Below, one piece after another: positions 1 to 7,513 of a DNA stretch of 42,337 bases. The number at the start of each line of letters is the position of its first letter. The stretch's first letter is position 1. The notes below the pieces were generated by a model, which saw nothing but the letters and a program-made list of their open reading frames with translations, searched no databases and had not been told where the DNA came from. A program made the position numbers and the translations under genes. Source of the stretch: DATDPY01 sp964395765 (GTDB lineage Bacteria > Bacteroidota > Bacteroidia > Cytophagales > Cyclobacteriaceae); assembly GCA_964395765.1 (NCBI GenBank), contig CAYNCU010000007.1, positions 1-42,337 of the forward strand. Reading direction: 5' to 3'.

Positions 1-144
1 CCTGATGAGCTCAAATTCCATGAATATTCAGATTCAAACAAGCGAATGAAAATGAATAAAAACAAGATCCCATATCAAAAAATTTCATTTGGAAAATACA
101 GGAAATTCCAGCCACTGTTCTGGTTCGAACAAGAGGTGCATTAA
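1..144 (+). CDS. C-terminal end of a truncated protein (unknown)
   Basis: Frame 1 is open from the first base of the window to a TAA at 142-144, giving 47 residues that look like the end of a gene starting before the window. The peptide is rich in Lys, Phe and Tyr and ends in FWFEQEVH. I recognise no domain in so short a piece. It could be a chance open frame, but the uninterrupted run to the window edge and ordinary codon use for this contig favour a real, cut-off gene. The next gene is on the opposite strand, so this would be the last gene of a rightward unit. Confidence 0.4.
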   Translation, partial: PDELKFHEYSDSNKRMKMNKNKIPYQKISFGKYRKFQPLFWFEQEVH

Positions 145-397
145 CAATGCTTCCGGTCGACTAAGTTAAAGCCTCCGACGACAGCCGAAGCTTTTGGTGA
201 AGGACTCAGTGACAGCAAAGATTGGTTTTTATCTTAGTTTGGTGATGAGGTAGTGATCACCTGAAATCAATATTATTTTTTAGTATCTTAAATACTGTTA
301 ATACAATGATATATATCAAATGAATATTATATTAAGGATTGAGGCGTTAAAAGATTCCGATCTGAAGTGAATAGTCTGGACGGATTTTCCTGCAACC
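145..397. other. Intergenic region at left edge, no gene seen
   Basis: It lies between the truncated frame and the convergent MgtC/DUF4010 gene. It contains an imperfect inverted repeat around the GTGATCAC palindrome near 250-262 and AT-rich sequence after that. I see no RNA gene and no convincing terminator. Confidence 0.4.
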
Positions 398-1684
398 TCA
401 GAAATGAATCACAAACGACATCAGCAGCCCAAGGACCACCAGTGTTCCGAAGCCCGCTATTAGAGGATAGCGGATGGACTTGCTCCCGAAGCTAAGACCG
501 TAGATCATCTTCAGTAAATTATTGCTGGTAATGGCATTCAGCACCGCCATCACGAGAATGGCAATTTCAATATTCATTTTACCCTGGAACAGGCTTAATA
601 TGAAAGGGTCAATATCGGTGACCCCTACCACGAAGGATAGCACATTGATTCCTCCCGAACCGTAATTATTGTTGATAAAGCCGGTGATCAGCCCGAAGAA
701 AATGAAAAGGGCGGCAAATACCATGGCGGTTTTGAATTCAAGGGGATTGCCGTGCGAATGTTTGATGATTACGGATTCCTGTTGCTGATCCTTTTTATGA
801 AGAAACTTCAGGAAATACACGGCCAACAACACTGAAATAATTATAAATATGGAAAACGAAGGAATGAGCTTGAAGGCGATTTCTTTATTGAAAACAAGGG
901 CCAGCAAAAAAATCCGCAGGTACATGAGTGCGGTGGCCAGCATGATGGCCGCGGAAACTTTATTCGCCTGTGTCAGTTCCTTGCTCTTCCTCGCCAGGAT
1001 GATGGTGGTAGCCGTACTGCTGTAAAGCCCGCCCAGGATACCGGTGAGAACGATGCCTGAATCGGGGAACACAAATTTCTGAAGAAGGTAGCTTACGTAG
1101 GATATTCCCGATACGGCCACGACGGCCAGCCAAAGTTTGTATGGGGAAATATATACTGCAGTGAAGAGGGATTTATCGGGGAGCATGGGCAGAATGACGC
1201 CGGCTACAACCAGGAACTTGGCCAGTGTAATGAACTCATCATTATCGATATTTTGCGTGAATTTAAAGAGGGTACCCTTAATTTCCGTAATAACCAAAAC
1301 AACCACAACAACCAGGATGATCAGCGAAGCATGCTGGGTATAAACCAGCGGAGTCAGGCAATAGGTGATCAGGGCGGTGACCAGGCCGGTCAGGCCGAAC
1401 TTATGGTGGATCTGTATTTTCTGGTAATAGAAGATGGACATCAGAACGGCAATGATTACGCCTCCGGTAATAAAGGGGATTATATTATCCGGGCTGATGA
1501 CATACAGGAGGAAGCCCAGGATCCCGATCAGTGTAAAAGTCCGGTCGGTGCCGAAAAGGCTGCCCTTTTCATCATCGATATGGATCCGCCTCTGTTCCAG
1601 CCCGATCAGCAGGGAAAACAGGGTGACCAGGATGAATTTAAAGATATCCGGGGGGATGAGATTTAGAAGGTCGGTGGTTTCCAT
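398..1684 (-). CDS. MgtC/SapB family membrane protein with DUF4010
   Basis: A 428-residue polytopic inner-membrane protein. The N-terminal part (about residues 15-140) matches the MgtC/SapB type: the segment FSLLIGLEQRR is followed by a stretch with GTDRTFTLIGILGF. The rest (about 180-428) is a DUF4010-type domain of further hydrophobic helices with GILGGLYSSTATT. About a dozen membrane segments are visible, with a short hydrophilic linker near residues 300-315. Proteins of this architecture are widespread and lack a firmly established function. MgtC itself is linked to growth in low magnesium and inhibition of the F-type ATPase, but this larger form should not be assumed to do the same. The start is an ATG at 1684. 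It stands alone, convergent to the truncated gene at the left edge. Confidence 0.85.
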   Translation of the reverse strand: METTDLLNLIPPDIFKFILVTLFSLLIGLEQRRIHIDDEKGSLFGTDRTFTLIGILGFLLYVISPDNIIPFITGGVIIAVLMSIFYYQKIQIHHKFGLTGLVTALITYCLTPLVYTQHASLIILVVVVVLVITEIKGTLFKFTQNIDNDEFITLAKFLVVAGVILPMLPDKSLFTAVYISPYKLWLAVVAVSGISYVSYLLQKFVFPDSGIVLTGILGGLYSSTATTIILARKSKELTQANKVSAAIMLATALMYLRIFLLALVFNKEIAFKLIPSFSIFIIISVLLAVYFLKFLHKKDQQQESVIIKHSHGNPLEFKTAMVFAALFIFFGLITGFINNNYGSGGINVLSFVVGVTDIDPFILSLFQGKMNIEIAILVMAVLNAITSNNLLKMIYGLSFGSKSIRYPLIAGFGTLVVLGLLMSFVIHF

Positions 1685-2016
1685 TTCCGGAGGGCAGCTT
1701 ATGAGAGTTTATTAAAAAATCCCATACAAGTTAATATTAAAAAATACAATTCAAGAATCTTTAAGGGTATATTTTATCGGATACTAAGCTCGCGGGCTTC
1801 CGTTTTTAACAGCAGGGTAGGCGTAAAAATAATTTAAGGGGATTCCTGGTATCCTCCGTTTTTACGTGAACCTGGTCATTTTAAGCGCCAGCGATTTAAA
1901 AATTTTAAATTCTTATTTTTCCTGATTCGGATTGCTGAGTACAAATCAGATCCCGAAAACATCCCGACATTGTTCAGGGTTTGCCCGAACCATATTCGGA
2001 TTACGATATTAATTCA
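1685..2016. other. Intergenic region, no gene seen
   Basis: It lies between two leftward genes. It is AT-rich, with a near-perfect palindrome of AT bases around 1900-1918 and a GC-richer end near 1950-2000 containing ATCCCG/CGGG-type short inverted repeats. It presumably holds the promoter of the MgtC-like gene and the end of the uppP transcript, but I could not identify either with confidence. Confidence 0.4.
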
Positions 2017-2793
2017 TTAAACCATCTGCCGGATCAATAAAAGAAACACCACTCCGATGATAATCCGGTAATATCCGAAATGCTTAAAACCATAATGCTC
2101 CACGAATTTCAGGAAGGCCTTCACGGCGATCCAGGCGACAATGAAAGCAACGATCAGCCCTATAGCCAGTAACCGGATCTCCAGGCTGGTAAAGTGAACC
2201 GGTGTTTTCAGCAGGTCATATCCGGAGGCGGCGAACATGGTAGGCACAGCCAGGAGGAAAGAGAATTCCATGGCCTGTTTCTTGTCAAGCCCGTTGAAAA
2301 TGCCGCCGATGATCGTAGCCGCAGCGCGCGATACGCCGGGAACCATGGAGAGGCACTGTATGAGTCCGATAAAGAAGGCATTCTTATACGAGATGTTTTC
2401 AAGATCATCCAGGCTTGCTTCCTGTTTGTCAACCTTCCTGTCGATCAGTACTAGAACGATCCCGCCGATGATAAGCGATGCCGATACAACCACCGGGTTG
2501 AAGAGGTAGGTCTTGATCGTATGGTAGGCGAGAAAACCGACTACACCGGTCGGGAAAAAAGCAACCGCCAGTTTCAGGTAAATGGTAAAACTCTTCAGAA
2601 ACCGTTTTATGTACATTAATACAATGGCGAGTATGGCGCCGATCTGAATGCATATTTCAAAGGTCTTTACGAAATCGGTTTCCTGCATATGCATGAGGCT
2701 TGAGGCGAGGATCATGTGGCCCGTGGAGGACACGGGAAGGAATTCCGTCAGCCCTTCCACGATGGCGAGAACGATGGTTTGAATGATATTCAT
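2017..2793 (-). CDS. uppP: Undecaprenyl-diphosphatase UppP (BacA)
   Basis: This integral membrane enzyme removes one phosphate from undecaprenyl diphosphate, recycling the lipid carrier used for peptidoglycan and other envelope polymers; overproduction is associated with bacitracin resistance. The family hallmarks are present. The N-terminal EGLTEFLPVSSTGH places Glu13, Glu17 and His26 in the first conserved motif, and PGVSRAAAT places Arg156 in the second. The length, 258 residues, is normal for the family (about 260-290), and roughly eight hydrophobic segments are visible. The ATG at 2793 gives the expected family N-terminus. The copy of a dispersed repeat at 2846-2949 lies just upstream and may overlap the promoter. 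Confidence 0.95.
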   Translation of the reverse strand: MNIIQTIVLAIVEGLTEFLPVSSTGHMILASSLMHMQETDFVKTFEICIQIGAILAIVLMYIKRFLKSFTIYLKLAVAFFPTGVVGFLAYHTIKTYLFNPVVVSASLIIGGIVLVLIDRKVDKQEASLDDLENISYKNAFFIGLIQCLSMVPGVSRAAATIIGGIFNGLDKKQAMEFSFLLAVPTMFAASGYDLLKTPVHFTSLEIRLLAIGLIVAFIVAWIAVKAFLKFVEHYGFKHFGYYRIIIGVVFLLLIRQMV

Positions 2794-2845
2794 CCGGCAA
2801 AGATAGGGGGCGAAGGATGATTAGCTTTATAGGACAGGAATTTTT

Positions 2846-2949
2846 TTAATCCGTCTTTACATTCTGCTTCGGTATGTGAGAAGGCTGAGGTATAATTCCC
2901 CGGAGCTCTGCTCCTGAAATTTGGTTCCGGGCTTAGGCTGGGGTTAAAT
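2846..2949. repeat. Dispersed intergenic repeat, copy A
   Basis: This stretch of about 104 bp aligns end to end, with roughly three quarters identity by eye, to 29142-29246. Both copies start with TTAATCCG, contain GAGAAGG, and carry a central hairpin GGAGC-NNN-GCTCC (2902-2914 here) followed by TGAAATT, and both end in GTTAAAT. The strong conservation of the hairpin arms suggests a mobile, folded intergenic element rather than chance. No coding capacity. Confidence 0.65.
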
Positions 2950-3044
2950 ATTTTTTATTCTTTAACAGAGTCCGGGTTCGGGAGGCAGGGTACAGGAATG
3001 GATTTTCAATTGCACCCATACAAGGAAATCATCATTTCAGGAAG

Positions 3045-3878
3045 TCAGGTTCCGTACTTACTTTGAGGTCCGATTTTAAAATCAGGCAGCTTGCCTACCA
3101 GTTGAAGCGGGTGCTGGAAGAATTCCTGGAAGTCATAAATTTCAACGGTAGAAACCGTAAATTTATCGATCTTGCTTTTCAGCTTCTTGCTGTAATTGTG
3201 TAGTTCAAGAAAGAGGTTAATATGACCGAACTCATCGGGCCCCATAAAGGCGGTTAGTTTATCCACGTCCTGTTCCAGTTCAATCAGGTAACGTTCGGTC
3301 GCCTCCTGGCTCATAATGTAAAGGTTCTTAAAGTAATCGGAATCGAGTATGTTCAGCAGCTTATCCAGGAGCTCAGGTTCCATGAACATTTTGAAGTCGT
3401 TGATGAACAACTGGATCTCTTCTGTAATGACGGTAGAATAATTGATAAAACAATCCTTAATGGTACGGTTATGGTAAAATAATTTCCAGGATTCAGGGTT
3501 GTGGATGGAAATCACATCGAATTGATCGCTTAGCCGGACTTGCTGCAATAAGCGTGGATACCGGTCAAGCAGATCCTGTTCGTTATTGACGACGGCATCC
3601 GGCATGTACTTCCACATGAGATGTTTCCAGATTGAAAAGTAGGATGAAATGATGGACTGAACTTCGCGCAGGATCCGCTGATCGATGGAAACTTTTTTCT
3701 GGTCTTCCCGTCGCTCCAGGATTTTGTTGATGACAAAAACCGTCATGGCAACACCCGTCATTTCAGTGAAAAGATTGGACCCGATGTCCCTGCTGTCGCT
3801 GAAGATCATCAGGATAATGGCCAGGATTATACTGGCACCAAAAACAAAATAGAGATCGTATTTTTTAATTAGCTTCAT
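3045..3878 (-). CDS. Unknown protein with two N-terminal membrane helices
   Basis: A 277-residue protein I do not assign to a named family. Residues about 8-26 and 34-52 are hydrophobic and probably form a membrane hairpin. They are followed by a basic linker, ERREDQKK, and then about 220 soluble residues rich in charged and aromatic amino acids, predicted by eye to be mainly helical. This layout (TM hairpin plus cytoplasmic helical domain) is common among uncharacterised bacterial proteins. No enzymatic motif is visible. The start is an ATG at 3878. The DUF4242 gene lies immediately upstream on the same strand (62 bp away), so the two may be co-transcribed. Confidence 0.75.
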   Translation of the reverse strand: MKLIKKYDLYFVFGASIILAIILMIFSDSRDIGSNLFTEMTGVAMTVFVINKILERREDQKKVSIDQRILREVQSIISSYFSIWKHLMWKYMPDAVVNNEQDLLDRYPRLLQQVRLSDQFDVISIHNPESWKLFYHNRTIKDCFINYSTVITEEIQLFINDFKMFMEPELLDKLLNILDSDYFKNLYIMSQEATERYLIELEQDVDKLTAFMGPDEFGHINLFLELHNYSKKLKSKIDKFTVSTVEIYDFQEFFQHPLQLVGKLPDFKIGPQSKYGT

Positions 3879-3939
3879 TTCTTGAAGCCTGGAAATATAC
3901 AGCTCCTCGTTATATATTTATCAAATAACCAAGCGTTTA

Positions 3940-4212
3940 TCACTCAGCCGTAGCCGGCTCGATAATATTCGATATTTTGCAAATCAGGTTGGCCGGGAAG
4001 CCACCCATTTCAGCATGCTTCCTTAACCAGTCTTCACTCGGAGCCAGGTAAATGCAATAAATCTTATTCCCGGCAACATAGCTATGAATCCATTGGATAT
4101 CCGGTCCTAATTTACACAATACATCCCTTGATTTCTGGGAAATGGCTTTCAGTTCCTCGGCGGTCAGATGGGCAGCCCCGGGGATTTCCCTCTCAATAAT
4201 AAATTTTGGCAT
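3940..4212 (-). CDS. DUF4242 domain small protein
   Basis: A 90-residue single-domain protein. It begins MPKFIIEREIPGA and has the family features LTAEELKAISQKS, a GPDIQWIHSYV segment and IYCIYLAPSED, then GGFPANLI near the end. DUF4242 proteins are small ferredoxin-like-fold proteins; a Streptomyces relative has been described as nickel-binding, but the general role is unknown. Length is typical. The start is an ATG at 4212, directly after an AT-rich leader. Its downstream neighbour on the same strand is the two-TM unknown protein. Confidence 0.85.
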   Translation of the reverse strand: MPKFIIEREIPGAAHLTAEELKAISQKSRDVLCKLGPDIQWIHSYVAGNKIYCIYLAPSEDWLRKHAEMGGFPANLICKISNIIEPATAE

Positions 4213-4326
4213 TGGATTTTTTAATGTTTAACCTTAAACATATATATTTATTTTGTTTTTTCAAAATAGGATAATGAATTAACAAACATTTACAGGAACT
4301 TTTAAAAATTTTATTCAGCGATCCTT

Positions 4327-4368
4327 CACCTACCACCTACCGCCTACCGCCTACCGCTTACCGCCTAC
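4327..4368. repeat. Degenerate 7-bp tandem array (six units)
   Basis: Six consecutive heptamers read CACCTAC, CACCTAC, CGCCTAC, CGCCTAC, CGCTTAC, CGCCTAC. The array lies 142 bp upstream of the hflK start. Related arrays occur at 7335-7369 and 9666-9707. The unit is far too short for CRISPR and there are no spacers. Confidence 0.9.
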
Positions 4369-4432
4369 TACCAGTTCCATTTCCCCATAATTTGTCAAAA
4401 TTTAATTTCATACCGGAATTGATCCTCCTTTC

Positions 4433-4464
4433 TTGGCAATCCCCGGAAATAAAGCTTACCTTTA
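4433..4464 (+). promoter_or_regulatory. Candidate Bacteroidota promoter of hflKC
   Basis: TTG at 4433-4435 is separated by 21 bp from TACCTTTA at 4457-4464, close to the TTG / TAnnTTTG pattern of the primary sigma factor in this phylum. Transcription would begin about 40 bp before the hflK ATG. Based on motif matching only. Confidence 0.45.
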
Positions 4465-4510
4465 GAATTCCAGCAATAAAAATCTTTTTAAACCCTCAAA
4501 TGAATTTTTT

Positions 4511-5515
4511 ATGGCTAATTATGATTTCAATGATTTAAACCTGCCTCCCGGACTTGAAAAATTATTACGGTCCTGGAAGCCTATTGTAGGAGTATTGATT
4601 TTAATTATCCTGCTTTGGTCGACCGTATTCCAGGTCGATACTGAAGAAGTAGGTGTAATTACCCGGTTTGGCAAATATACCCGTACCGTTGAATCAGGAC
4701 TGAACATGAAAATTCCTTTCGTGGAAACAGTATATAAAGTACCGGTCGAAAGACAGCAGAAACTCGAATTCGGTTTCCGGACGGTCAATGCCGGAATAGA
4801 TACGGAATACAGCCGTTCCGCCAAGGCAAAAGATGAATCGCTTATGCTTACAGGCGACCTGAACCTTGCCGAAGTGGAATGGGTCGTACAGTACCGGGTA
4901 AACGATGCCTACAAATATTTATTTAAAGTTCGCAATCCGGAAAACACCCTGCGCGATATATCGGAAGCAGCCATGCGACAAATAGTGGGAGACCGTACTG
5001 TGAATGAAGTGCTTACCGTTGGCCGGGCGGAAATTAGTGATAAGATGGAAGAATTGACCCAGAAGATCTGTACCGATTATTCGATGGGTATCAAGATCGA
5101 ACAGGTGGTTCTGCAGGATATTAATCCTCCTGACCCGGTAAAGGCTGCCTTCAATGCGGTCAATGAAGCCCAGCAGGAAAAAGAAACCCTGATCAACCAG
5201 GCAAAATCGGAATATAACAAGGTTATCCCCAAGGCCAGCGGTCAGGCGGAAGAAACGATCCAGAAGGCGGAAGGATATGCTACTGAACGTATCAATAACG
5301 CCAAGGGAGAGGTTGCACGTTTTACCGCTTTATATAAGGAATATGTTAAGGCGCCTGAAGTAACCAAGCGCAGGATCTACCTTGAAACGATGTCGGACGT
5401 ACTTCCCAAGGTTGGAAACGTTATTATTTCCGATCAGAAAGGCAACAACGTTTTACCCTTGTTGCAAATGCAGATGAATAAAAACATGGTTAAACCCGAC
5501 TCCAGTGAAAACTAA
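4511..5515 (+). CDS. hflK: HflK, SPFH-family modulator of FtsH
   Basis: A 334-residue SPFH/band-7 protein. HflK and HflC form a large membrane-anchored cage around the FtsH protease and modulate its activity on membrane substrates. A Pro-rich N-terminus precedes one transmembrane helix (about residues 23-40). The band-7 domain follows (about 42-220, starting VDTEEVGVITRFGKY). After it comes a long Ala/Glu/Lys-rich helical region (about 220-300) with NEAQQEKETLINQAKSEYNK, the part that forms the cage wall. The start ATG at 4511 lies behind a clear AT-rich leader. The last 11 bases overlap the start of hflC, so translation is probably coupled. Assignment to HflK rather than a general prohibitin rests on this tandem arrangement and order. 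Confidence 0.93.
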   Translation: MANYDFNDLNLPPGLEKLLRSWKPIVGVLILIILLWSTVFQVDTEEVGVITRFGKYTRTVESGLNMKIPFVETVYKVPVERQQKLEFGFRTVNAGIDTEYSRSAKAKDESLMLTGDLNLAEVEWVVQYRVNDAYKYLFKVRNPENTLRDISEAAMRQIVGDRTVNEVLTVGRAEISDKMEELTQKICTDYSMGIKIEQVVLQDINPPDPVKAAFNAVNEAQQEKETLINQAKSEYNKVIPKASGQAEETIQKAEGYATERINNAKGEVARFTALYKEYVKAPEVTKRRIYLETMSDVLPKVGNVIISDQKGNNVLPLLQMQMNKNMVKPDSSEN

Positions 5516-6440
5516 AATAATCGTAATAGCAGGACTGGCCCTTGCGTTTATTATCATTATAAACAGCAGCGCCTTTATTGTACAGGAAAAAGATCAGGTG
5601 GTCATTACCCAGTTTGGAAAACCGGTCGGTACGCCCATAACAAAAGCGGGAATGTATTTTAAGGTGCCTTTTATCCAGGATGCCAACTACTTTGAAAAAA
5701 GGTATATGGAATGGAACGGCGACCCTAACCAGGTTCCTACCAAGGACAAGAAGTTCATCTTCGTCGATACATACGCAAGGTGGCAGATCACCGACCCTTT
5801 GCAGTTTTTCAAGCGACTGACCAATGAGCGGGGAGCACAATCAAGACTGGACGATATTATCGACGGTTCCACCCGAAATTTTATTGCCGATAATAATATT
5901 GAGGAGGCCGTCAGATCCAGTAACCGGACGCCGATATCCTCCGATACGGAGATCCTTACCGATTCCCTCACCAAAATCTATGTCGGCAGGGAAAAGCTTG
6001 AACAAATGATCCTGGAATCGGCGAATAAACAAACGGCCGACCTGGGAATCGTTATCCTTGACTTCAGGATTAAAAGGATCAATTACGTACAGGAAGTGCA
6101 GAACCAGGTATTCGAGCGGATGAAAAGTGAACGCTTCCGGATCGCCGATAAGTTCCGTTCCGAAGGACAAGGCGAAGCATCCAGGATCAACGGGGAAAAG
6201 GAGAGGGAATTGAAAAGTATTCAGTCAGGCGCCTTCAGGGATGCCGAAACAATAAAAGGGAAAGCGGATGCGACGGCGGCCGCCATTTATGCTGCGGCCT
6301 ATAACCAGTCGAGCCAGTCAAGAAACCTTTATGCCTTTCTGAAATCCATGGAAACCTTTGAAAAAACTTTCAACGAAAAGTCATCCCTATTTATTTCCAC
6401 GGACAGTGAATTGTATAAATTCCTGAAGAATATGGAATAA
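5505..6440 (+). CDS. hflC: HflC, SPFH-family modulator of FtsH
   Basis: The partner of HflK, 311 residues. It has one N-terminal membrane helix (about residues 4-25), a band-7 domain starting VQEKDQVVITQFGKPVG, and a C-terminal helical region with GEASRINGEKERELKSIQ and repeated Ala-rich heptads. The family segment ERMKSERFRIADKFRSEGQGEA is clearly present. The start is a GTG at 5505, inside the last codons of hflK. No ATG gives the complete membrane helix, so the GTG start with 11-base overlap is well supported and suggests fixed stoichiometry by translational coupling. Confidence 0.93.
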   Translation: MKTKIIVIAGLALAFIIIINSSAFIVQEKDQVVITQFGKPVGTPITKAGMYFKVPFIQDANYFEKRYMEWNGDPNQVPTKDKKFIFVDTYARWQITDPLQFFKRLTNERGAQSRLDDIIDGSTRNFIADNNIEEAVRSSNRTPISSDTEILTDSLTKIYVGREKLEQMILESANKQTADLGIVILDFRIKRINYVQEVQNQVFERMKSERFRIADKFRSEGQGEASRINGEKERELKSIQSGAFRDAETIKGKADATAAAIYAAAYNQSSQSRNLYAFLKSMETFEKTFNEKSSLFISTDSELYKFLKNME

Positions 6441-6758
6441 TAGCCGCCGGGATCCCGAAAACACCCTGTATGGTTTGTTATGGGATTTTAATCTTCCGTA
6501 AGAGCAATAGCCTGTGATATAATATTGACATTAATATTTTATTTATTGTTTTATTGTCCTTTGAAGCTTTTGCAGGAATGAGATTTTTTTTAACTTGAAT
6601 TAATAATTCAACGGGAACTCATTTTATATCAGCGGACTTCTGCCATTTATATTGACACGATGGCAGAAGCGAATATTTCAAAATTCATGACCTCATGAAC
6701 CTAATGCAAATATTGGCTTTTCAAGTAACCATTGTCTCACCCTATAAATACTTTAACT
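6441..6758. other. Intergenic region with palindromes, between hflC and a small gene
   Basis: About 318 bp without a recognisable gene. It holds a 17-bp palindrome TTGAATTA-A-TAATTCAA at 6595-6611 just after a T-run, and a perfect 10-bp inverted repeat at 6637-6669. The AT-rich stretch around 6515-6560 could contain a promoter, but I could not fix one. Confidence 0.6.
6637..6669. repeat. Perfect 10-bp inverted repeat (hairpin or operator)
   Basis: CTTCTGCCAT at 6637-6646 and ATGGCAGAAG at 6660-6669 are perfect reverse complements with a 13-nt loop. There is no T-run after it, so it is a poor intrinsic terminator. Its position about 90 bp before the next ATG would fit an operator or a folded leader. 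Confidence 0.7.
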
Positions 6759-7178
6759 ATGCCGACAAGCACTGACCCCAGAATGAACCCCAGGGAGGAA
6801 AACTGGGGAATTTTGTATCACGAAGATTACGGATTCTGCAAGTATGAAAAGACGGACGCCAGTGGCGTTATCAGCGACGATTCACCGCTACGGCGTTGTT
6901 GCCAGGGAACCGCATTATTTGTAGAAAAGGTAACGCCATTGGCTTCAACATTCTATTGGAATGGAATTCAAATTCACTGGCTGGCCCAGGGAGTATCTCC
7001 TGATATTGCCTCTACCGGGCCTATATATCAGATGCTGAATAAAATCATGATGGATACCTTCTTTTCTGGCCCCGGTAAAGCCCGTCCTGTTGCTGCTATT
7101 CAGGGGGAATTAAATAAGCATAAAAATGTAGACGGAAATGATATTAACGGGGCCGCCTTTAGTTCTGTTTTTAAATAA
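6759..7178 (+). CDS. Small protein with TDPRMN N-terminal motif (unknown family)
   Basis: A 139-residue protein of unknown function. Its N-terminus MPTSTDPRMNPREENWGIL is clearly related to that of the product at 14399 (MPIGSTTDPRMNNMEKDFGFL), identifying a paralogous pair. Beyond this the two diverge, although both continue with a Gly-rich strand pattern and a later hydrophobic strand that faintly resembles a cold-shock/OB-fold domain. The GPGKARPVAAIQ segment near residues 103-114 recalls the last strand of such domains. I treat that as a weak impression. No signal peptide or membrane helix. The start ATG at 6759 is chosen because it aligns with the paralogue; an in-frame TTG at 6732 would add nine unsupported residues. 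A strong terminator follows at 7199. Confidence 0.75.
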   Translation: MPTSTDPRMNPREENWGILYHEDYGFCKYEKTDASGVISDDSPLRRCCQGTALFVEKVTPLASTFYWNGIQIHWLAQGVSPDIASTGPIYQMLNKIMMDTFFSGPGKARPVAAIQGELNKHKNVDGNDINGAAFSSVFK

Positions 7179-7198
7179 GGCTGTATGGCCGGAATTAT

Positions 7199-7232
7199 TC
7201 CCCCGGATGAGAAATTGCCCGGGGGATTTTTT
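7199..7232 (+). terminator. Intrinsic terminator after the small gene
   Basis: TCCCCCGG (7199-7206) pairs perfectly with CCGGGGGA (7219-7226) around a 12-nt loop and is followed by TTTTTT (7227-7232). It lies 20 bp after the stop of the small gene at 6759-7178, isolating it from mgtE. Confidence 0.9.
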
Positions 7233-7334
7233 ACGATGGCCGGATAGTTGTTACCCATAACAAGTTTTAACTAACGCTTCACTTTTATTGGCTTTTTGCC
7301 GTGCTTTGGTAAACCGGCTCCGGCACTAAACCAA

Positions 7335-7369
7335 CGGACTTCCGACTGCCGACTACTGACTTTTCACTT
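7335..7369. repeat. Degenerate 7-bp tandem array (five units)
   Basis: Heptamers CGGACTT, CCGACTG, CCGACTA, CTGACTT, TTCACTT in register. The array ends 144 bp before the mgtE start. In a shared register the unit (GACTGCC) is similar to that of the arrays at 4327 (GCCTACC) and 9666. Confidence 0.75.
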
Positions 7370-7388
7370 TCCAATAAAACCTCTTCCG

Positions 7389-7412
7389 AATTGAACAATT
7401 AAACAATTAAAC
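7389..7412. repeat. 8-bp tandem array (three units)
   Basis: AATTGAAC, AATTAAAC, AATTAAAC in tandem, directly adjoining the mgtE promoter candidate and supplying its TTG. A related 8-bp array occurs at 22783-22830. Confidence 0.75.
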
Positions 7413-7424
7413 CTTTTATCTTTG
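7391..7424 (+). promoter_or_regulatory. Candidate promoter of mgtE
   Basis: TTG (7391-7393), a 23-bp spacer and a perfect TAnnTTTG element, TATCTTTG (7417-7424), followed by C. The spacer is slightly long. The predicted leader is about 80 nt. I see no fold that I could claim as a magnesium riboswitch in it. Confidence 0.5.
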
Positions 7425-7513
7425 CCGCGGTTTGTACCGGAACAGCTTGCTGTAATAATTGTCTTAAAGAAAGATCGTACGGATCCGTTTATTAACCTCT
7501 AAACACCAAATTT

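Noticed and set aside
115..180. tRNA remnant suggested by GGTTCGAA
   Set aside because: No acceptor, D or anticodon stems can be formed around it, and it lies in an open reading frame.
1137..1715. Several plus-strand open frames opposite the MgtC/DUF4010 gene
   Set aside because: They are antisense shadows, with low-complexity Asn/Gln and Thr/Arg content and no start context.
4327..4368. CRISPR array
   Set aside because: Units of seven bases in direct tandem, without spacers; no cas genes in the window.
6732..6758. TTG start adding nine residues to the small protein
   Set aside because: The paralogue at 14399 begins with the methionine that aligns with the ATG at 6759.
7425..7513. Magnesium riboswitch (ykoK/M-box) before mgtE
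   Set aside because: The leader is too short (about 90 nt) and I find none of the long paired stems expected.
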